DNA of 39,030 nucleotides from Actinomycetes bacterium. Its GTDB lineage: Bacteria; Actinomycetota; Actinomycetes; Streptosporangiales; Streptosporangiaceae. The notes beneath the pieces were generated by a model. The model did no database searches, was not told where the DNA came from, and saw only the letters and a program-made list of their open reading frames with translations. The stretch is from NCBI GenBank assembly GCA_025964575.1, contig JAOPYO010000368.1, positions 1 through 39,030 of the forward strand, written 5' to 3'. Shown one piece after another: positions 31,777 to 39,030 of this stretch. The translations under genes and the position numbers were made by a program. Position 1 is the first letter of the stretch, and the number at the start of each line of letters is the position of its first letter.

Positions 31777-32836
31777 CCGAGCGGACGGTTCCCAGGTGCT
31801 GTCCACGGAGATCGGTGACCGATCCCGGCCGGGTCACCTCGGAGACCACGGGCTCGACCACGACCTCGATGGTGACCGGGGTCACCGCGACCAGCGACTG
31901 ACTGATCCGGGACTTCCACATCGGGTTCTTGACGAGCGTGTCCCGCTTGAAGGTCACGTGCAGCGCGGCCGCGTCGAGCGTGCCCTCCCGGGAGATCCGC
32001 AGATCCCAGTGGCTGACGCCGTCGATGCGGGTCAGCGCGGCGGCGACCTTCGGGATCGACACCCATCGGCCCCGGATCAGCACATGCTCGCCGACCGTGT
32101 GGGCCGGGGCCGGCACGCCCTGCTCGCCGCCCGCGAGCCGCACGACCTGGCCGGTACGGAGCGTGGCGCCGCCGAGCGTGGAGTGCCAGACCGGGGTGAC
32201 GATGACCTCCGCGAGCCCCTGTTGAGGGCCGTCAGCCGTGTCCTTGTCCAGCGGGGCCAGCCCGAGCAGTCCATCCCGTACCGGGGTGAGGATCTTCTCG
32301 GCGGCCTTGCGGTGGGCGATCGGGACCCCGAGGAAGGGGTCGGCGAACAGCTCCACGACCGAGGCCTCGAACTCCGCGGCCAGCTGCCCGTAGACGTTGG
32401 CGGAAGCCACCTCGCCGATCAGGAAGATGTGCTTCAGCTCCAGGTCCAGCGGGTCCAGCAGGAACTCCAGATGCAGCCGGGCGAGGAAGTCCATCGCCCC
32501 CGAAGGTGTGGTGACGAGCGTCGTGGCCCGCACCTTCTCCAGCGCCGTGTTCAATCGGAGCCGGCCGCGCGGGCCGACCGAGGCGGCTGCCTGTGCGATG
32601 GAGGCCGCCGCCTGGGCGATCAGCGCACCGCTCAGCTCACCGTCGTTGTTGAGCGCGACGACGACCCGGTCGTCCGCCCCCAGCCCGGCGGCGGTCAGCG
32701 TTGCGGCCGCCAGTTCCTGTGCGGCCGTGAGATCCGCTGGGGCCAGCGGCGCGACCACATCCCCGTCGGGGGAGATCAGCAGCAGCCCCTGAGCCGCGCG
32801 CCCGGCCGGAAAGGACTCTCTGGTGATCCATGTCAT
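31763..32836 (-). CDS. PaaK-like adenylate-forming-fold protein, probable pseudoenzyme
   Basis: A 357-residue protein related to phenylacetate-CoA ligase (PaaK). Matching segments are TTLVTTPSGAMDFLARLHLE, then LKHIFLIGEVASANVYGQL, and a C-terminal RGRWVSIPKVAAALTRIDGV. It is about 80 residues shorter than PaaK at the N-terminus. The P-loop place reads ISPDGDVVAP instead of SSGTTG, and the Asp of the RTGD motif is Gln230 (RTGQVVRL). So ATP-dependent activity is doubtful. The ATG at 32836 overlaps the LLM gene stop (ATGA). It lies in the KstR2-boxed operon just before fadD3. A role as a CoA-ester-binding or scaffold subunit is a guess. Confidence 0.65.
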   Translation of the reverse strand: MTWITRESFPAGRAAQGLLLISPDGDVVAPLAPADLTAAQELAAATLTAAGLGADDRVVVALNNDGELSGALIAQAAASIAQAAASVGPRGRLRLNTALEKVRATTLVTTPSGAMDFLARLHLEFLLDPLDLELKHIFLIGEVASANVYGQLAAEFEASVVELFADPFLGVPIAHRKAAEKILTPVRDGLLGLAPLDKDTADGPQQGLAEVIVTPVWHSTLGGATLRTGQVVRLAGGEQGVPAPAHTVGEHVLIRGRWVSIPKVAAALTRIDGVSHWDLRISREGTLDAAALHVTFKRDTLVKNPMWKSRISQSLVAVTPVTIEVVVEPVVSEVTRPGSVTDLRGQHLGTVRSAILM

Positions 32837-33900
32837 TTCATGACCTCGCTCATGAAGAGCTTCATCGAATCGGTGACGTGCTCGTGGGCGAGGCCGCCGA
32901 CCTGGGCCTGCAGGATCAGATCGGTGGCGCCCGCGGCCTGGATCTGCGCCACGGCTTTCCGGGAGCCCTCGACGTCGTCGATGACGACCATGTGGTGGTC
33001 CCGCAGGACCTGCATGGCCTCCTCCGGCGGCATACCGACGGCCGCCTGGCCGAGCACCTTGTGGGTGGCGTGCCGGGCGTCGGTGTAGCTCGGCGGCGCG
33101 ACCAGGTTGACCTGGCGGCGGAGATACCACAGCACCGGGTCGGCGGCGATGGTGACCGCCTCCTCCTTGGTCGGTGCGACATACCAGGGGATCATCAGTG
33201 CGATCCGCCGGGACTCCGGGTCGAAGCCGTTGTCGGCCAGGCACTGCTTGTACTTCGCGATGTCCTCGGCGACGTCGTCGAGACCCTTGAGCATCGTCAT
33301 GCCGAGCAGGTTGTAGCCCTGTTTCGCCGCGGCCAGGTAGCCCTCCAACGAGGTCGAGGCCACCCATACCGGCGGGTGCGGTTGCTGGATCGGCCGGGGA
33401 TAGACCGCCACGTTGGGGATCTCGAAGTACTCACTGGACCGGGTGATCGGCTCGCCGTCGGCGTTCCAGATCGCGAGCACCGCCTCGAGCGTTTCCTCCC
33501 AGAGTTGCCGAGACTGTTCGAAGGGGCGCTGGAAGGCCTGGTATTCCAAGGGCGAGGCGCCGCGGCCCGTGCCGAACTCCACCCGGCCGCCGCTGATCAC
33601 GTCCAGTGTGGCGACCCGCTCCGCGGTGCGGATGGGCGTCTGGAAGGGCAGCAGCACGACGCCCAGACCCAGGTGGATCCGCTTCGTCCGCTGCGAAAGA
33701 CCGGCCAGCACGAGGTCCGGTGCCGAGGAGTGCGAAAAACCGCGGGTGAAGTGGTGCTCCACGAACCAGGCGGTGTCATAGCCGAGCTCGTCGGCCAGCA
33801 CGACCTGGTCCATGACGTTCTCGAACGCACGCCGTTCGACATCGCGGGAACGGCCGCGGACCTCAAGTTCGTAGCCAAGGCTGACCCGTAGGGATGTCAT
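32833..33900 (-). CDS. LLM-class (luciferase-like) flavin-dependent oxidoreductase
   Basis: A 355-residue TIM-barrel protein of the bacterial luciferase family. Segments are DTAWFVEHHFTRGFSHSSAP, GLGVVLLPFQTPIRTAERVA, TLDVISGGRVEFGTGRG and PHPPVWVAS. Such enzymes use FMNH2 or F420 for monooxygenation or hydride transfer. It is the first gene behind the KstR2 box at 33921 and is coupled to the next gene by ATGA. The ATG at 33900 follows CGGAGG. I know of no LLM enzyme in the mycobacterial KstR2 regulon, so its step is unknown. Confidence 0.85.
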   Translation of the reverse strand: MTSLRVSLGYELEVRGRSRDVERRAFENVMDQVVLADELGYDTAWFVEHHFTRGFSHSSAPDLVLAGLSQRTKRIHLGLGVVLLPFQTPIRTAERVATLDVISGGRVEFGTGRGASPLEYQAFQRPFEQSRQLWEETLEAVLAIWNADGEPITRSSEYFEIPNVAVYPRPIQQPHPPVWVASTSLEGYLAAAKQGYNLLGMTMLKGLDDVAEDIAKYKQCLADNGFDPESRRIALMIPWYVAPTKEEAVTIAADPVLWYLRRQVNLVAPPSYTDARHATHKVLGQAAVGMPPEEAMQVLRDHHMVVIDDVEGSRKAVAQIQAAGATDLILQAQVGGLAHEHVTDSMKLFMSEVMK

Positions 33901-33920
33901 CGAGCCTCCGAATTAGTGTG

Positions 33921-33967
33921 ACCAAGCGCTCGCTTGGGAGATTAGCAGCAGCGGTAGATCGCAACAA
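33921..33967 (-). promoter_or_regulatory. Promoter with KstR2 operator for LLM-PaaK-like-fadD3
   Basis: On the minus strand TTGTTG (33962-33967) and TAATCT (33939-33944) are 17 bases apart. ACCAAGCGCTCGCT (33921-33934) follows and fits the KstR2 motif at 9 of 10 positions; CCAAGC-4-GCTTGG arms (33922-33937) are perfect. The operator lies just after the -10, as at the two other promoters. Confidence 0.8.
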
Positions 33968-34017
33968 GTCGCTCGGCGGCGTGGAGTCCCTAGCCGGTGT
34001 GCAGGTGAGCGCGTGGA

Positions 34018-35124
34018 TCAGTGCGCGTCGGGCGGTTCGGGCGTGGGGCAGGTGGCGGCGGTGGGCAGGGCCGCATAGGGCGTGGTGTAGGAGTAGTAGG
34101 CGAACCCTTCGCCGATCGCCCGGACCCCTGCGGCGAGCCTCGGCCGGATCGTATGGCCGGGGGTCTCACCTGCTCGCAGCACCAGCCAGGCCAGCCAGCC
34201 CAGGGCGAGGACGGCCCAGTAGGAGACGAGCCGGTAGAGCCCGGTGGCGGCTCCCGCGGACGCCGGGCCCGCCCCGAAGGCCACCAGACCGGCGACCATG
34301 CTGCCGTCGAGCGCACCGAGCCCACCGGGCAGCAGCGGCAGCAGACTGCCCGCCGCCTGAGCGGCGAAATAGACGAGCGTCACTTCGTAGAAGGCGACGT
34401 CGATGCCGACCGCCTTCGTCGCGGCGGCCAGAGAGAGGATGTCGAAGAGCCAGTTGAGCACGGCGAACGTGGCCAGGACGCCCCAGTCTCCCCGGCCGAG
34501 ATCGAACACCCCGCGCCCGTCCCGCAGCTGCCGGATCAGCCGGGCGGCCCGGGGCCGGCGGAGCGCGAGGCGGAGTGCCCTCCGGGTCACCGCGGTCAGC
34601 GCCGCTCGCGGGCGCGGGAGTCCCGAGAGCAGGGCCAGGGTGGCGATCCCCGCCACCAGCGCGACGAGTGAGACCGCGGCGGGTTCGCGCGAGCGCGGGT
34701 CGGACAGCAGTGCGACGAGACCGACGGCGGTGTACGCCGTCGTGGTGATCACTCCGCCCAGGAGGACCACCGCCGTGGCCAGCCGCGCCGAGGCGCCGAC
34801 CCGCCGGAACTGCCGGAACGAATAGACCACGCTCACGGCGGGGCCCGCCGGCAACGTGGTGGACAGGGCGTTGCCCGCATAGGTGACCGCGAACGCCCGG
34901 CGCAGCGGCATACGGACTCCGCCGGTGAACAGCAGCCGACGCTGCAGCCGGGCGAACATCCCCATCGACAGCCACTCGGCGATCACCACGACGACGAGCC
35001 AGCCGGGGGAGGCATGGGTCGCCGACGCCCACATGGCGGGCACATCGGGCAGTTGGTCACGGAGGAAGACGATGGAGGCGACTGCGCCGGCCAGCAGCAC
35101 CAGCCGGGTCGGCCACGAACGCAC
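34018..35124 (-). CDS. Lysylphosphatidylglycerol synthase/flippase-like membrane protein (UPF0104)
   Basis: A protein of about 368 residues with eight or nine helices in the LPG_synthase_TM/YbhN pattern. The marks are YAGNALSTTLPAGPAVSVVY and AAQAAGSLLPLLPGGLGALD, then GLYRLVSYWAVLALGWLAW. Members move or modify membrane lipids; there is no synthase domain here. The start may be the GTG at 35124, 5 bases after GAGG; the frame is open to a TTG at 35157. It reads toward the LLM promoter but has no operator of its own that I can see. Confidence 0.82.
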   Translation of the reverse strand: MRSWPTRLVLLAGAVASIVFLRDQLPDVPAMWASATHASPGWLVVVVIAEWLSMGMFARLQRRLLFTGGVRMPLRRAFAVTYAGNALSTTLPAGPAVSVVYSFRQFRRVGASARLATAVVLLGGVITTTAYTAVGLVALLSDPRSREPAAVSLVALVAGIATLALLSGLPRPRAALTAVTRRALRLALRRPRAARLIRQLRDGRGVFDLGRGDWGVLATFAVLNWLFDILSLAAATKAVGIDVAFYEVTLVYFAAQAAGSLLPLLPGGLGALDGSMVAGLVAFGAGPASAGAATGLYRLVSYWAVLALGWLAWLVLRAGETPGHTIRPRLAAGVRAIGEGFAYYSYTTPYAALPTAATCPTPEPPDAH

Positions 35125-35214
35125 GATCACCTCACAGAAAGCGGCTGCTCTCTGCAACCCTTTTCGTCAGGTCATGCATTCCCCAAGAGGAGGTCAGGCG
35201 CGGTCGCGCCTTGA

Positions 35215-35451
35215 TCACTCTCCTTTTGTGATCTTCATCGCGGACTCTTCGGCCGGGCGTTCGTCGTCCTCCCGCAGGCGCTCCCGCGGCGACGCCTCCT
35301 CACGCGCCCATTCGGAGATCCCGATGGCCCCTTCCTCATCGGCTTCGGTGATCACGAGGTCCTCCGGCGGATCCGCTATGTACGTCTCGTACTCCCGGAT
35401 CTCACTGGCCTGCTCGTCGTCGCCCATGTCGTCGACTCTGCGATCGTTCAT
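35215..35451 (-). CDS. Small acidic hypothetical protein
   Basis: A 78-residue, strongly acidic and probably disordered protein (VDDMGDDEQASEIREYE, EEGAIGISEWAREEASPRE). The ATG at 35451 follows GGAGGGGGA by 1-4 bases, a clear ribosome binding site; the longer open frame to 35499 is less likely. I do not recognise the family. Its neighbour upstream is the DUF4439 gene, 58 bases away. Confidence 0.6.
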   Translation of the reverse strand: MNDRRVDDMGDDEQASEIREYETYIADPPEDLVITEADEEGAIGISEWAREEASPRERLREDDERPAEESAMKITKGE

Positions 35452-35508
35452 GTCCCCCTCCAAGAAGGGGCTGTTCCCCTTGGCCACCACCATATGCAAG
35501 GGCGGTGG

Positions 35509-35967
35509 CTATTGCTCGGGGAGAGGTTCGAGTGCGGTCGTGGCCAGCCCGGGGAAGGCGGTCGCCGGCGCCGAGCCGCGCCACCGTACCCCCCGCGTCG
35601 TCGCCTCCTGCATCGCCAGAGCGGCGAATCTGCGGAGCTTGGGATCATCGGCGCCGGCCAGCCCCAGATAGGCGGTGACCATGCCGTCTTCGATCACGGC
35701 GCCGAGCTGCGCGGCCGTCCGCGCCGAGGTGACCTGCACGGGCAGCTTGTACGCGGCCGCGGCCGCCACCGGCTTGGTGCCCAGCGCGGAGATGAAACCG
35801 ATCAGCTTGTCGCGCTTGGTGCGGTGGGCCGCCCACATGTTCCTGGCCGCCTGCTGCTGAGTGCCGTGGAGCCGGGCGCCCACGATGCCGTACCCATAGA
35901 TCGCGGCGTGCTCGGCGGCCAGCGCCGTCTGGAGCCCCTCGATGGTGCTCTGCGCCGTCCTCTTCAT
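35509..35967 (-). CDS. Ferritin-like DUF4439 protein
   Basis: A 152-residue four-helix protein of the DUF4439 family: LQTALAAEHAAIYGYGIVGA, MWAAHRTKRDKLIGFISALG and VIEDGMVTAYLGLAG. The Glu-x-x-His of AEHAAIYGYG is ferritin-like, but a full set of metal ligands is not obvious. The ATG at 35967 overlaps the stop of the lipoprotein gene (ATGA), so the two are a pair. Confidence 0.85.
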   Translation of the reverse strand: MKRTAQSTIEGLQTALAAEHAAIYGYGIVGARLHGTQQQAARNMWAAHRTKRDKLIGFISALGTKPVAAAAAYKLPVQVTSARTAAQLGAVIEDGMVTAYLGLAGADDPKLRRFAALAMQEATTRGVRWRGSAPATAFPGLATTALEPLPEQ

Positions 35968-36464
35968 ACGACCCTCGCCAGGAGCGCGGCATGCCCTGCC
36001 TCACAGGCGCCGATGCTGGCGAACAACTGGGCCAGCCCCGGCGAGACGTTCTGGACGTCCGTGGCCCGGGCGGCGGCCGCGCGCCGCTCAGCCGTACGAA
36101 GCGTCGCGACGGCCTGCGCGGCCTCATCCGGAACACCCGGTGGCGTGCCCTGTACGGCGGGTGTGGGGGTGCCCTCCCCGCTGCCCGGCCGGTAGTGGCG
36201 GCGCAGGACCGAGAGGTGATCGCGATGGTGTGTGAGCAGGGGAGCAAGCCGTTGGGTCAGATCGGCGTGCTTGGCGGTGACCGCCTCGTACAGCGCGATC
36301 AGACCGGACTCCCCGTCGATGGCCGCGGTGAGAACCGCGACGTCCGGGTGGGGCGTGAGTTTCGGGGGCGTCTTCTTCGCGCAGCCCGCCGCCAGTGGCA
36401 GCCCCAGCGCGAGGGTGCCGCCGAGCATCGCACGCCTGCCTACACTGTGATCACCCGGTGGCAA
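35964..36464 (-). CDS. Ferritin-like lipoprotein
   Basis: A 166-residue protein with a signal peptide (RRAMLGGTLALGLPLAAGCAKK) that ends in the lipobox LAAGC, so it is lipid-anchored outside the membrane; the twin Arg also allows Tat export. The mature part is helical (IDGESGLIALYEAVTAKHAD). The TTG at 36464 follows AAGGAGGA by about 7 bases. It forms a translationally coupled pair with the cytoplasmic DUF4439 protein. Substrate or metal unknown. The gap to rimP (36465-36658) holds only the rimP promoter region. Confidence 0.75.
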   Translation of the reverse strand: MPPGDHSVGRRAMLGGTLALGLPLAAGCAKKTPPKLTPHPDVAVLTAAIDGESGLIALYEAVTAKHADLTQRLAPLLTHHRDHLSVLRRHYRPGSGEGTPTPAVQGTPPGVPDEAAQAVATLRTAERRAAAARATDVQNVSPGLAQLFASIGACEAGHAALLARVV

Positions 36465-36658
36465 GCGCGATCCTCCTTGTAAGTCCGAGCCCAGGGGTTC
36501 GGATTCGGCGCCTCATAACGTACCGCCAGGCCAAGGCAGGGAGCAAGCATCCCATACGGCGCGCCGGTCAGCCGTCAGAAAGACCATCGATGGGCCCAGA
36601 GGTAGATACTCTTAGGTGGCCAACAGCCGCACAACAGCATCAGCCGTAAGGAGGTCCC

Positions 36659-37246
36659 ATGGGCGTTGAATCCAATCGCGACCACGCTCAGCGGGGCCCT
36701 GGCGTCCCTGGGACACGCCAGCAGCCCGCCCGCAAGGGCACGGGGCAGGACGCGATCAGAAGACTTCTGGAGCCGGTGGTCGACGCTGCCGGGTTCGATC
36801 TCGAGGACCTGGTGATCCAGCCGGCTGGACGCCGCAGGCTGGTCCGGGTGGTCGTCGACGCCGACGGCGGTATCACTCTCGACGACGTCGCCACCGTCAA
36901 CCACGTGGTGTCACAGGCGCTCGACGACACCGACCTCATGGGTTCCCAGCCGTACGTGCTCGAAGTGACCTCGCCGGGTGTGGACCGCCCGCTCACCGAG
37001 CCACGGCACTGGCGCCGCGCCGTCGGGCGGCTCGTCCGCGCTTCGCTCACCGAGAACGCGCTCACCCAGAACGGGACCAGCGGAGGTGGCGACATCGAGG
37101 GACGGGTGGTGACCGCTGACGATGAGGCTGTGGTCATCGACGTCGCCGGCGAGGAACGCCGGCTCGGCTACGGCGAGGTGGATCGGGGCCGGGTACAGGT
37201 GGAATTCCGCCGGACCGGCCAGGACACCGACGCCGACGAGGATTGA
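36659..37246 (+). CDS. rimP: Ribosome maturation factor RimP
   Basis: A 195-residue RimP, needed for 30S subunit maturation. Marks are LEPVVDAAGFDLEDLVIQP, RLVRVVVDADGGITLDDVA and YVLEVTSPGVDRPLTEPRHW. An N-terminal tail of about 30 residues is polar and actinobacterial. The ATG at 36659 follows AAGGAGG. A GATACT -10-like hexamer at 36605-36610 lies 48 bases before it. nusA begins 12 bases after its stop. Confidence 0.95.
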   Translation: MGVESNRDHAQRGPGVPGTRQQPARKGTGQDAIRRLLEPVVDAAGFDLEDLVIQPAGRRRLVRVVVDADGGITLDDVATVNHVVSQALDDTDLMGSQPYVLEVTSPGVDRPLTEPRHWRRAVGRLVRASLTENALTQNGTSGGGDIEGRVVTADDEAVVIDVAGEERRLGYGEVDRGRVQVEFRRTGQDTDADED

Positions 37247-37258
37247 GGGGGAAGCCTC

Positions 37259-38344
37259 GTGGACATCGACATGACGGCCCTGCGCAGCTTGGAGAGCGAG
37301 AAGGACATCTCGCTCGAGCTGGTGGCGAAGGCCATCGAAGACGCCATGCTCATCGCTTATCACCGAACGGAAGGTGCGGCACCAAAGGCACGAGTCCAGC
37401 TCGACCGCGCCACCGGCCACGTGACCGTTTGGGCCACAGAGCTCGACGAAGAGGGCAACGCCCTCCGGGAATACGACGACACTCCGAGCGACTTCGGGCG
37501 GATCGCGGCGACCACCGCCAAGCAGGTCATTCTGCAGCGGCTGCGGGATGCCGAGGACGATCTCACGTTCGGGGAGTACGCGGGGCGCGAGGGCGACATC
37601 GTGTCGGGGGTCATCCAGCAGGGCAAGGACCCCCGCAACGTGCTCGTGGACCTCGGCAAGATCGAGGCCGTGCTACCGCCCCAGGAGCAGGTTCCCGGGG
37701 AGGTCTATGAGCACGGTGAGCGCCTGCGCGCCTACGTCGTCCAGGTGCGCAAAGGGCATCGCGGGCCCTCGATCACACTGTCGCGAACGCACCCGAGCCT
37801 GGTGCGCAAGCTGTTCGCGCTGGAGGTACCGGAGATCGCCGACGGCACCGTCGAGATCGCCGCGATCGCCCGTGAGGCCGGCCATCGCACCAAGATCGCC
37901 GTGCGCTCCCGCAAGCCCGGTGTCAACGCCAAGGGCGCCTGCATCGGCCCGCTCGGCAGCCGCGTCCGCAATATCATGCATGAGCTGCACGGCGAGAAGA
38001 TCGACATCGTCGACTGGGCGGAGGATCCGGCCGCGTTCGTCGGTCATGCCCTCTCTCCGGCGCGGGTCAACAGCGTTGAGGTGATCGACCTTGAGGGCAG
38101 GGTCGCGCGAGTGATCGTGCCCGATTACCAGCTGTCACTGGCGATCGGCAAGGAGGGCCAGAACGCCCGTCTCGCCGCTCGCCTCACCGGCTGGCGGATC
38201 GACATCCGGCCGGACACCGAAGGCGCCGGTCAGAGTCCGGGTGGTCAGAACCGGGCGAATGCCGTCAAGTCCGGATCGGTATCGGAAACGGCTGATACGC
38301 CTAGAGGGCACGCGAGCGGTGCCGCCGACGCCTCAGCGCGGTAG
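37259..38344 (+). CDS. nusA: Transcription termination/antitermination factor NusA
   Basis: A 361-residue NusA of the short actinobacterial type. The N-terminal RNA polymerase-binding domain ([20 protein letters not shown]) is followed by an S1 domain ([20 protein letters not shown]), KH1 ([19 protein letters not shown]) and KH2 ([20 protein letters not shown]). The C-terminal acidic repeats of enterobacterial NusA are absent; a 40-residue polar tail is present. The GTG at 37259 follows GAGGGGGA. Confidence 0.97.
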   Translation: MDIDMTALRSLESEKDISLELVAKAIEDAMLIAYHRTEGAAPKARVQLDRATGHVTVWATELDEEGNALREYDDTPSDFGRIAATTAKQVILQRLRDAEDDLTFGEYAGREGDIVSGVIQQGKDPRNVLVDLGKIEAVLPPQEQVPGEVYEHGERLRAYVVQVRKGHRGPSITLSRTHPSLVRKLFALEVPEIADGTVEIAAIAREAGHRTKIAVRSRKPGVNAKGACIGPLGSRVRNIMHELHGEKIDIVDWAEDPAAFVGHALSPARVNSVEVIDLEGRVARVIVPDYQLSLAIGKEGQNARLAARLTGWRIDIRPDTEGAGQSPGGQNRANAVKSGSVSETADTPRGHASGAADASAR

Positions 38345-38363
38345 ACTCGTGGGACGTGGCCGA

Positions 38364-38627
38364 GTGGTCCCGCGGCGCATGTGTGTGGGCTGCCGGGAGC
38401 GCGCGGCCAAGTCCGACCTGCTGCGCCTGGTCGCGGTCGAGGGCTCTGTTGTCCCCGATCCGCGCGGTCGGCTGCTGGGACGGGGTGCCTCTTTGCATCC
38501 CGACCTGGCATGTCTCGACCTCGCAGAGCGTCGTCGGGCGTTTCCCCGGGCCTTCCGCCTGGCGGGGCCGCTCGACGCTTGCATGTTGCGAGAGCACCTC
38601 GAGGGCAGGGCCGCCCCGCGGCCGTAG
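38364..38627 (+). CDS. ylxR: YlxR family RNA-binding protein
   Basis: A protein of about 87 residues with the YlxR marks PRRMCVGCRERAAKSDLLRL and GRLLGRGASLHP. YlxR binds nucleic acid and is coded between nusA and infB in many bacteria, as here. The start is uncertain: GTG 38364, GTG 38349 and ATG 38379 are in frame and none has a strong ribosome binding site. Confidence 0.88.
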   Translation: MVPRRMCVGCRERAAKSDLLRLVAVEGSVVPDPRGRLLGRGASLHPDLACLDLAERRRAFPRAFRLAGPLDACMLREHLEGRAAPRP

Positions 38628-38679
38628 CAGGACGGTTGAACAGTAAGTGACGTCTAGTCGGAAGCAGGTCGAGATTGCT

Positions 38680-38722
38680 ATGAGCGCTCGATGAGCACCC
38701 CGCAATGAGCACGGCAAGGTAG
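38680..38722 (+). promoter_or_regulatory. Three tandem overlapping micro-ORFs in infB leader
   Basis: ATG-start reading frames of four to five codons follow each other with ATGA overlaps: MSAR (38680-38694), MSTPQ (38691-38708) and MSTAR (38705-38722). Each unit starts ATGAGC(G/A)C. The third ends 42 bases before the infB start. The pattern suggests a translated leader or an RNA repeat element. Confidence 0.6.
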
Positions 38723-38726
38723 CCAA

Positions 38727-38750
38727 GGTCCGGAGGACTCCCCCCGGACC
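38727..38750 (+). promoter_or_regulatory. Leader hairpin before infB
   Basis: GGTCCGG (38727-38733) and CCGGACC (38744-38750) are perfect 7-base arms with a 10-base loop; inner GG/CC pairs may lengthen it. It lies between the micro-ORFs and the infB ribosome binding site AGGGAG (38755-38760). Confidence 0.6.
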
Positions 38751-38764
38751 GAGTAGGGAGAGTA

Positions 38765-39030
38765 GTGGCGAAGGTCCGGGTATACGAACTCGCCCAAGAG
38801 TTCGGAGTCGAGAGCAAGGTCGTCATGGCCAAGCTCCAAGATATGGGCGAGTTCGTACGTTCGGCGTCCTCAACAATTGAGGCGCCGGTAGTCCGCAAGC
38901 TCACAGAAGCATTCGGTAAGTCCTCTGGTAAGTCCTCCGGTTCGCAGGGCGCCAAGCCCGCGAGGCCGGCCGCTCCCGGGCAGCCCGGGCCGCGTCCGGC
39001 CGGGCCACGGCCACCCGCGCCCGCCGGCGA
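38765..39030 (+). CDS. infB: Translation initiation factor IF-2, N-terminal part (cut by window edge)
   Basis: From GTG 38765 the frame reads [20 protein letters not shown], then [20 protein letters not shown], which is the N-terminal IF2_N domain of actinobacterial IF-2. A Pro/Ala/Gly-rich linker ([20 protein letters not shown]) follows and runs to the window end. The GTPase core is outside. The ribosome binding site AGGGAG lies 4 bases before the GTG. Confidence 0.96.
   Translation, partial: MAKVRVYELAQEFGVESKVVMAKLQDMGEFVRSASSTIEAPVVRKLTEAFGKSSGKSSGSQGAKPARPAAPGQPGPRPAGPRPPAPAG

Noticed and set aside
31796..33088. Rightward 430-codon frame opposite the PaaK-like and LLM genes
   Set aside because: The translation is low-complexity and crosses an ATGA junction of two coherent leftward genes. 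I considered whether the PaaK-like call itself was the shadow, but its match to PaaK segments and its coupling favour it.
38349..38380. tRNA-like stretch GGCCGAGTGGTCCCGC near the ylxR start
   Set aside because: It recalls a tRNA D-arm but no acceptor stem, anticodon arm or T-loop can be built around it; it is coding or leader sequence of ylxR.

Overview
The window is high-GC DNA with GTG and TTG starts, strong purine-rich ribosome binding sites and many 4-bp ATGA/GTGA gene overlaps. It comes from a chromosome of an actinobacterium. The XRE/DUF397 genes, the cellulose-utilisation operon with a CebR box, a steroid-ring catabolism cluster and the short NusA point to a filamentous actinomycete, most likely order Streptosporangiales (inference). 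I saw no insertion sequence, prophage, CRISPR array, tRNA or rRNA.

Layout. 1-861: an XRE regulator cut by the window edge and a divergent ATPase-fold (anti-sigma-type) protein. 946-5058: a NarL-type two-component system followed by an MMPL exporter. 5106-5873: a KstR2-type TetR repressor with its operators. 6016-11832: a CebR-controlled operon cebE-cebF-cebG-bglC-cebR for cello-oligosaccharide uptake and hydrolysis. 11863-13919: PPOX protein, HAD hydrolase and a helical membrane protein. 14080-19459: ipdC-ipdB-ipdA-echA20 divergent from two SDR genes, as I recall the gene order of the M. tuberculosis HIP locus. 19560-24968: a paralogue of the 13008-13919 membrane protein, a Pth2-like hydrolase, an alcohol dehydrogenase, a Pro/Ala-tailed membrane protein, and a DUF397/XRE pair. 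25094-33967: the second steroid block, with fadE30 and a flavin reductase leftward, an Ltp-type thiolase-fold protein and DUF35 partner rightward, a DMT-type transporter, and a leftward operon LLM oxidoreductase, PaaK-like protein, fadD3. 34018-36464: a flippase-like membrane protein, a small acidic protein and two ferritin-like genes. 36659-39030: the housekeeping block rimP-nusA-ylxR-infB, with infB running off the end.

How it works together. KstR2 in mycobacteria represses genes that degrade the last two steroid rings and is relieved by HIP-CoA. Here a KstR2 orthologue and at least five copies of its operator (AnCAAGnnCTTGnT, exact or near-exact) sit at its own promoter, at the echA20/SDR promoter, at the flavin reductase-fadE30 promoter, at the ltp-DUF35 promoter and at the LLM-PaaK-like-fadD3 promoter. 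In three of these a sigma-70-like -35/-10 pair lies just before the operator, so repression by blocking the start of transcription is readable from the sequence. FadD3 activates HIP, FadE30 desaturates it, IpdC reduces the hydroxylated intermediate, EchA20 and IpdAB open rings D and C.

The most unusual content is: (i) a KstR2-boxed operon that joins fadD3 to a luciferase-like oxidoreductase and to a PaaK-like protein that seems to have lost its ATP-binding motifs, with a 21-bp inverted repeat between the last two genes; (ii) a KstR2-boxed Ltp/DUF35 pair whose thiolase-fold member lacks the nucleophilic cysteine; (iii) three tandem overlapping micro-ORFs in the infB leader; and (iv) several long perfect hairpins in intergenic regions. 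Family calls are by eye from sequence motifs and memory; no database search was run.
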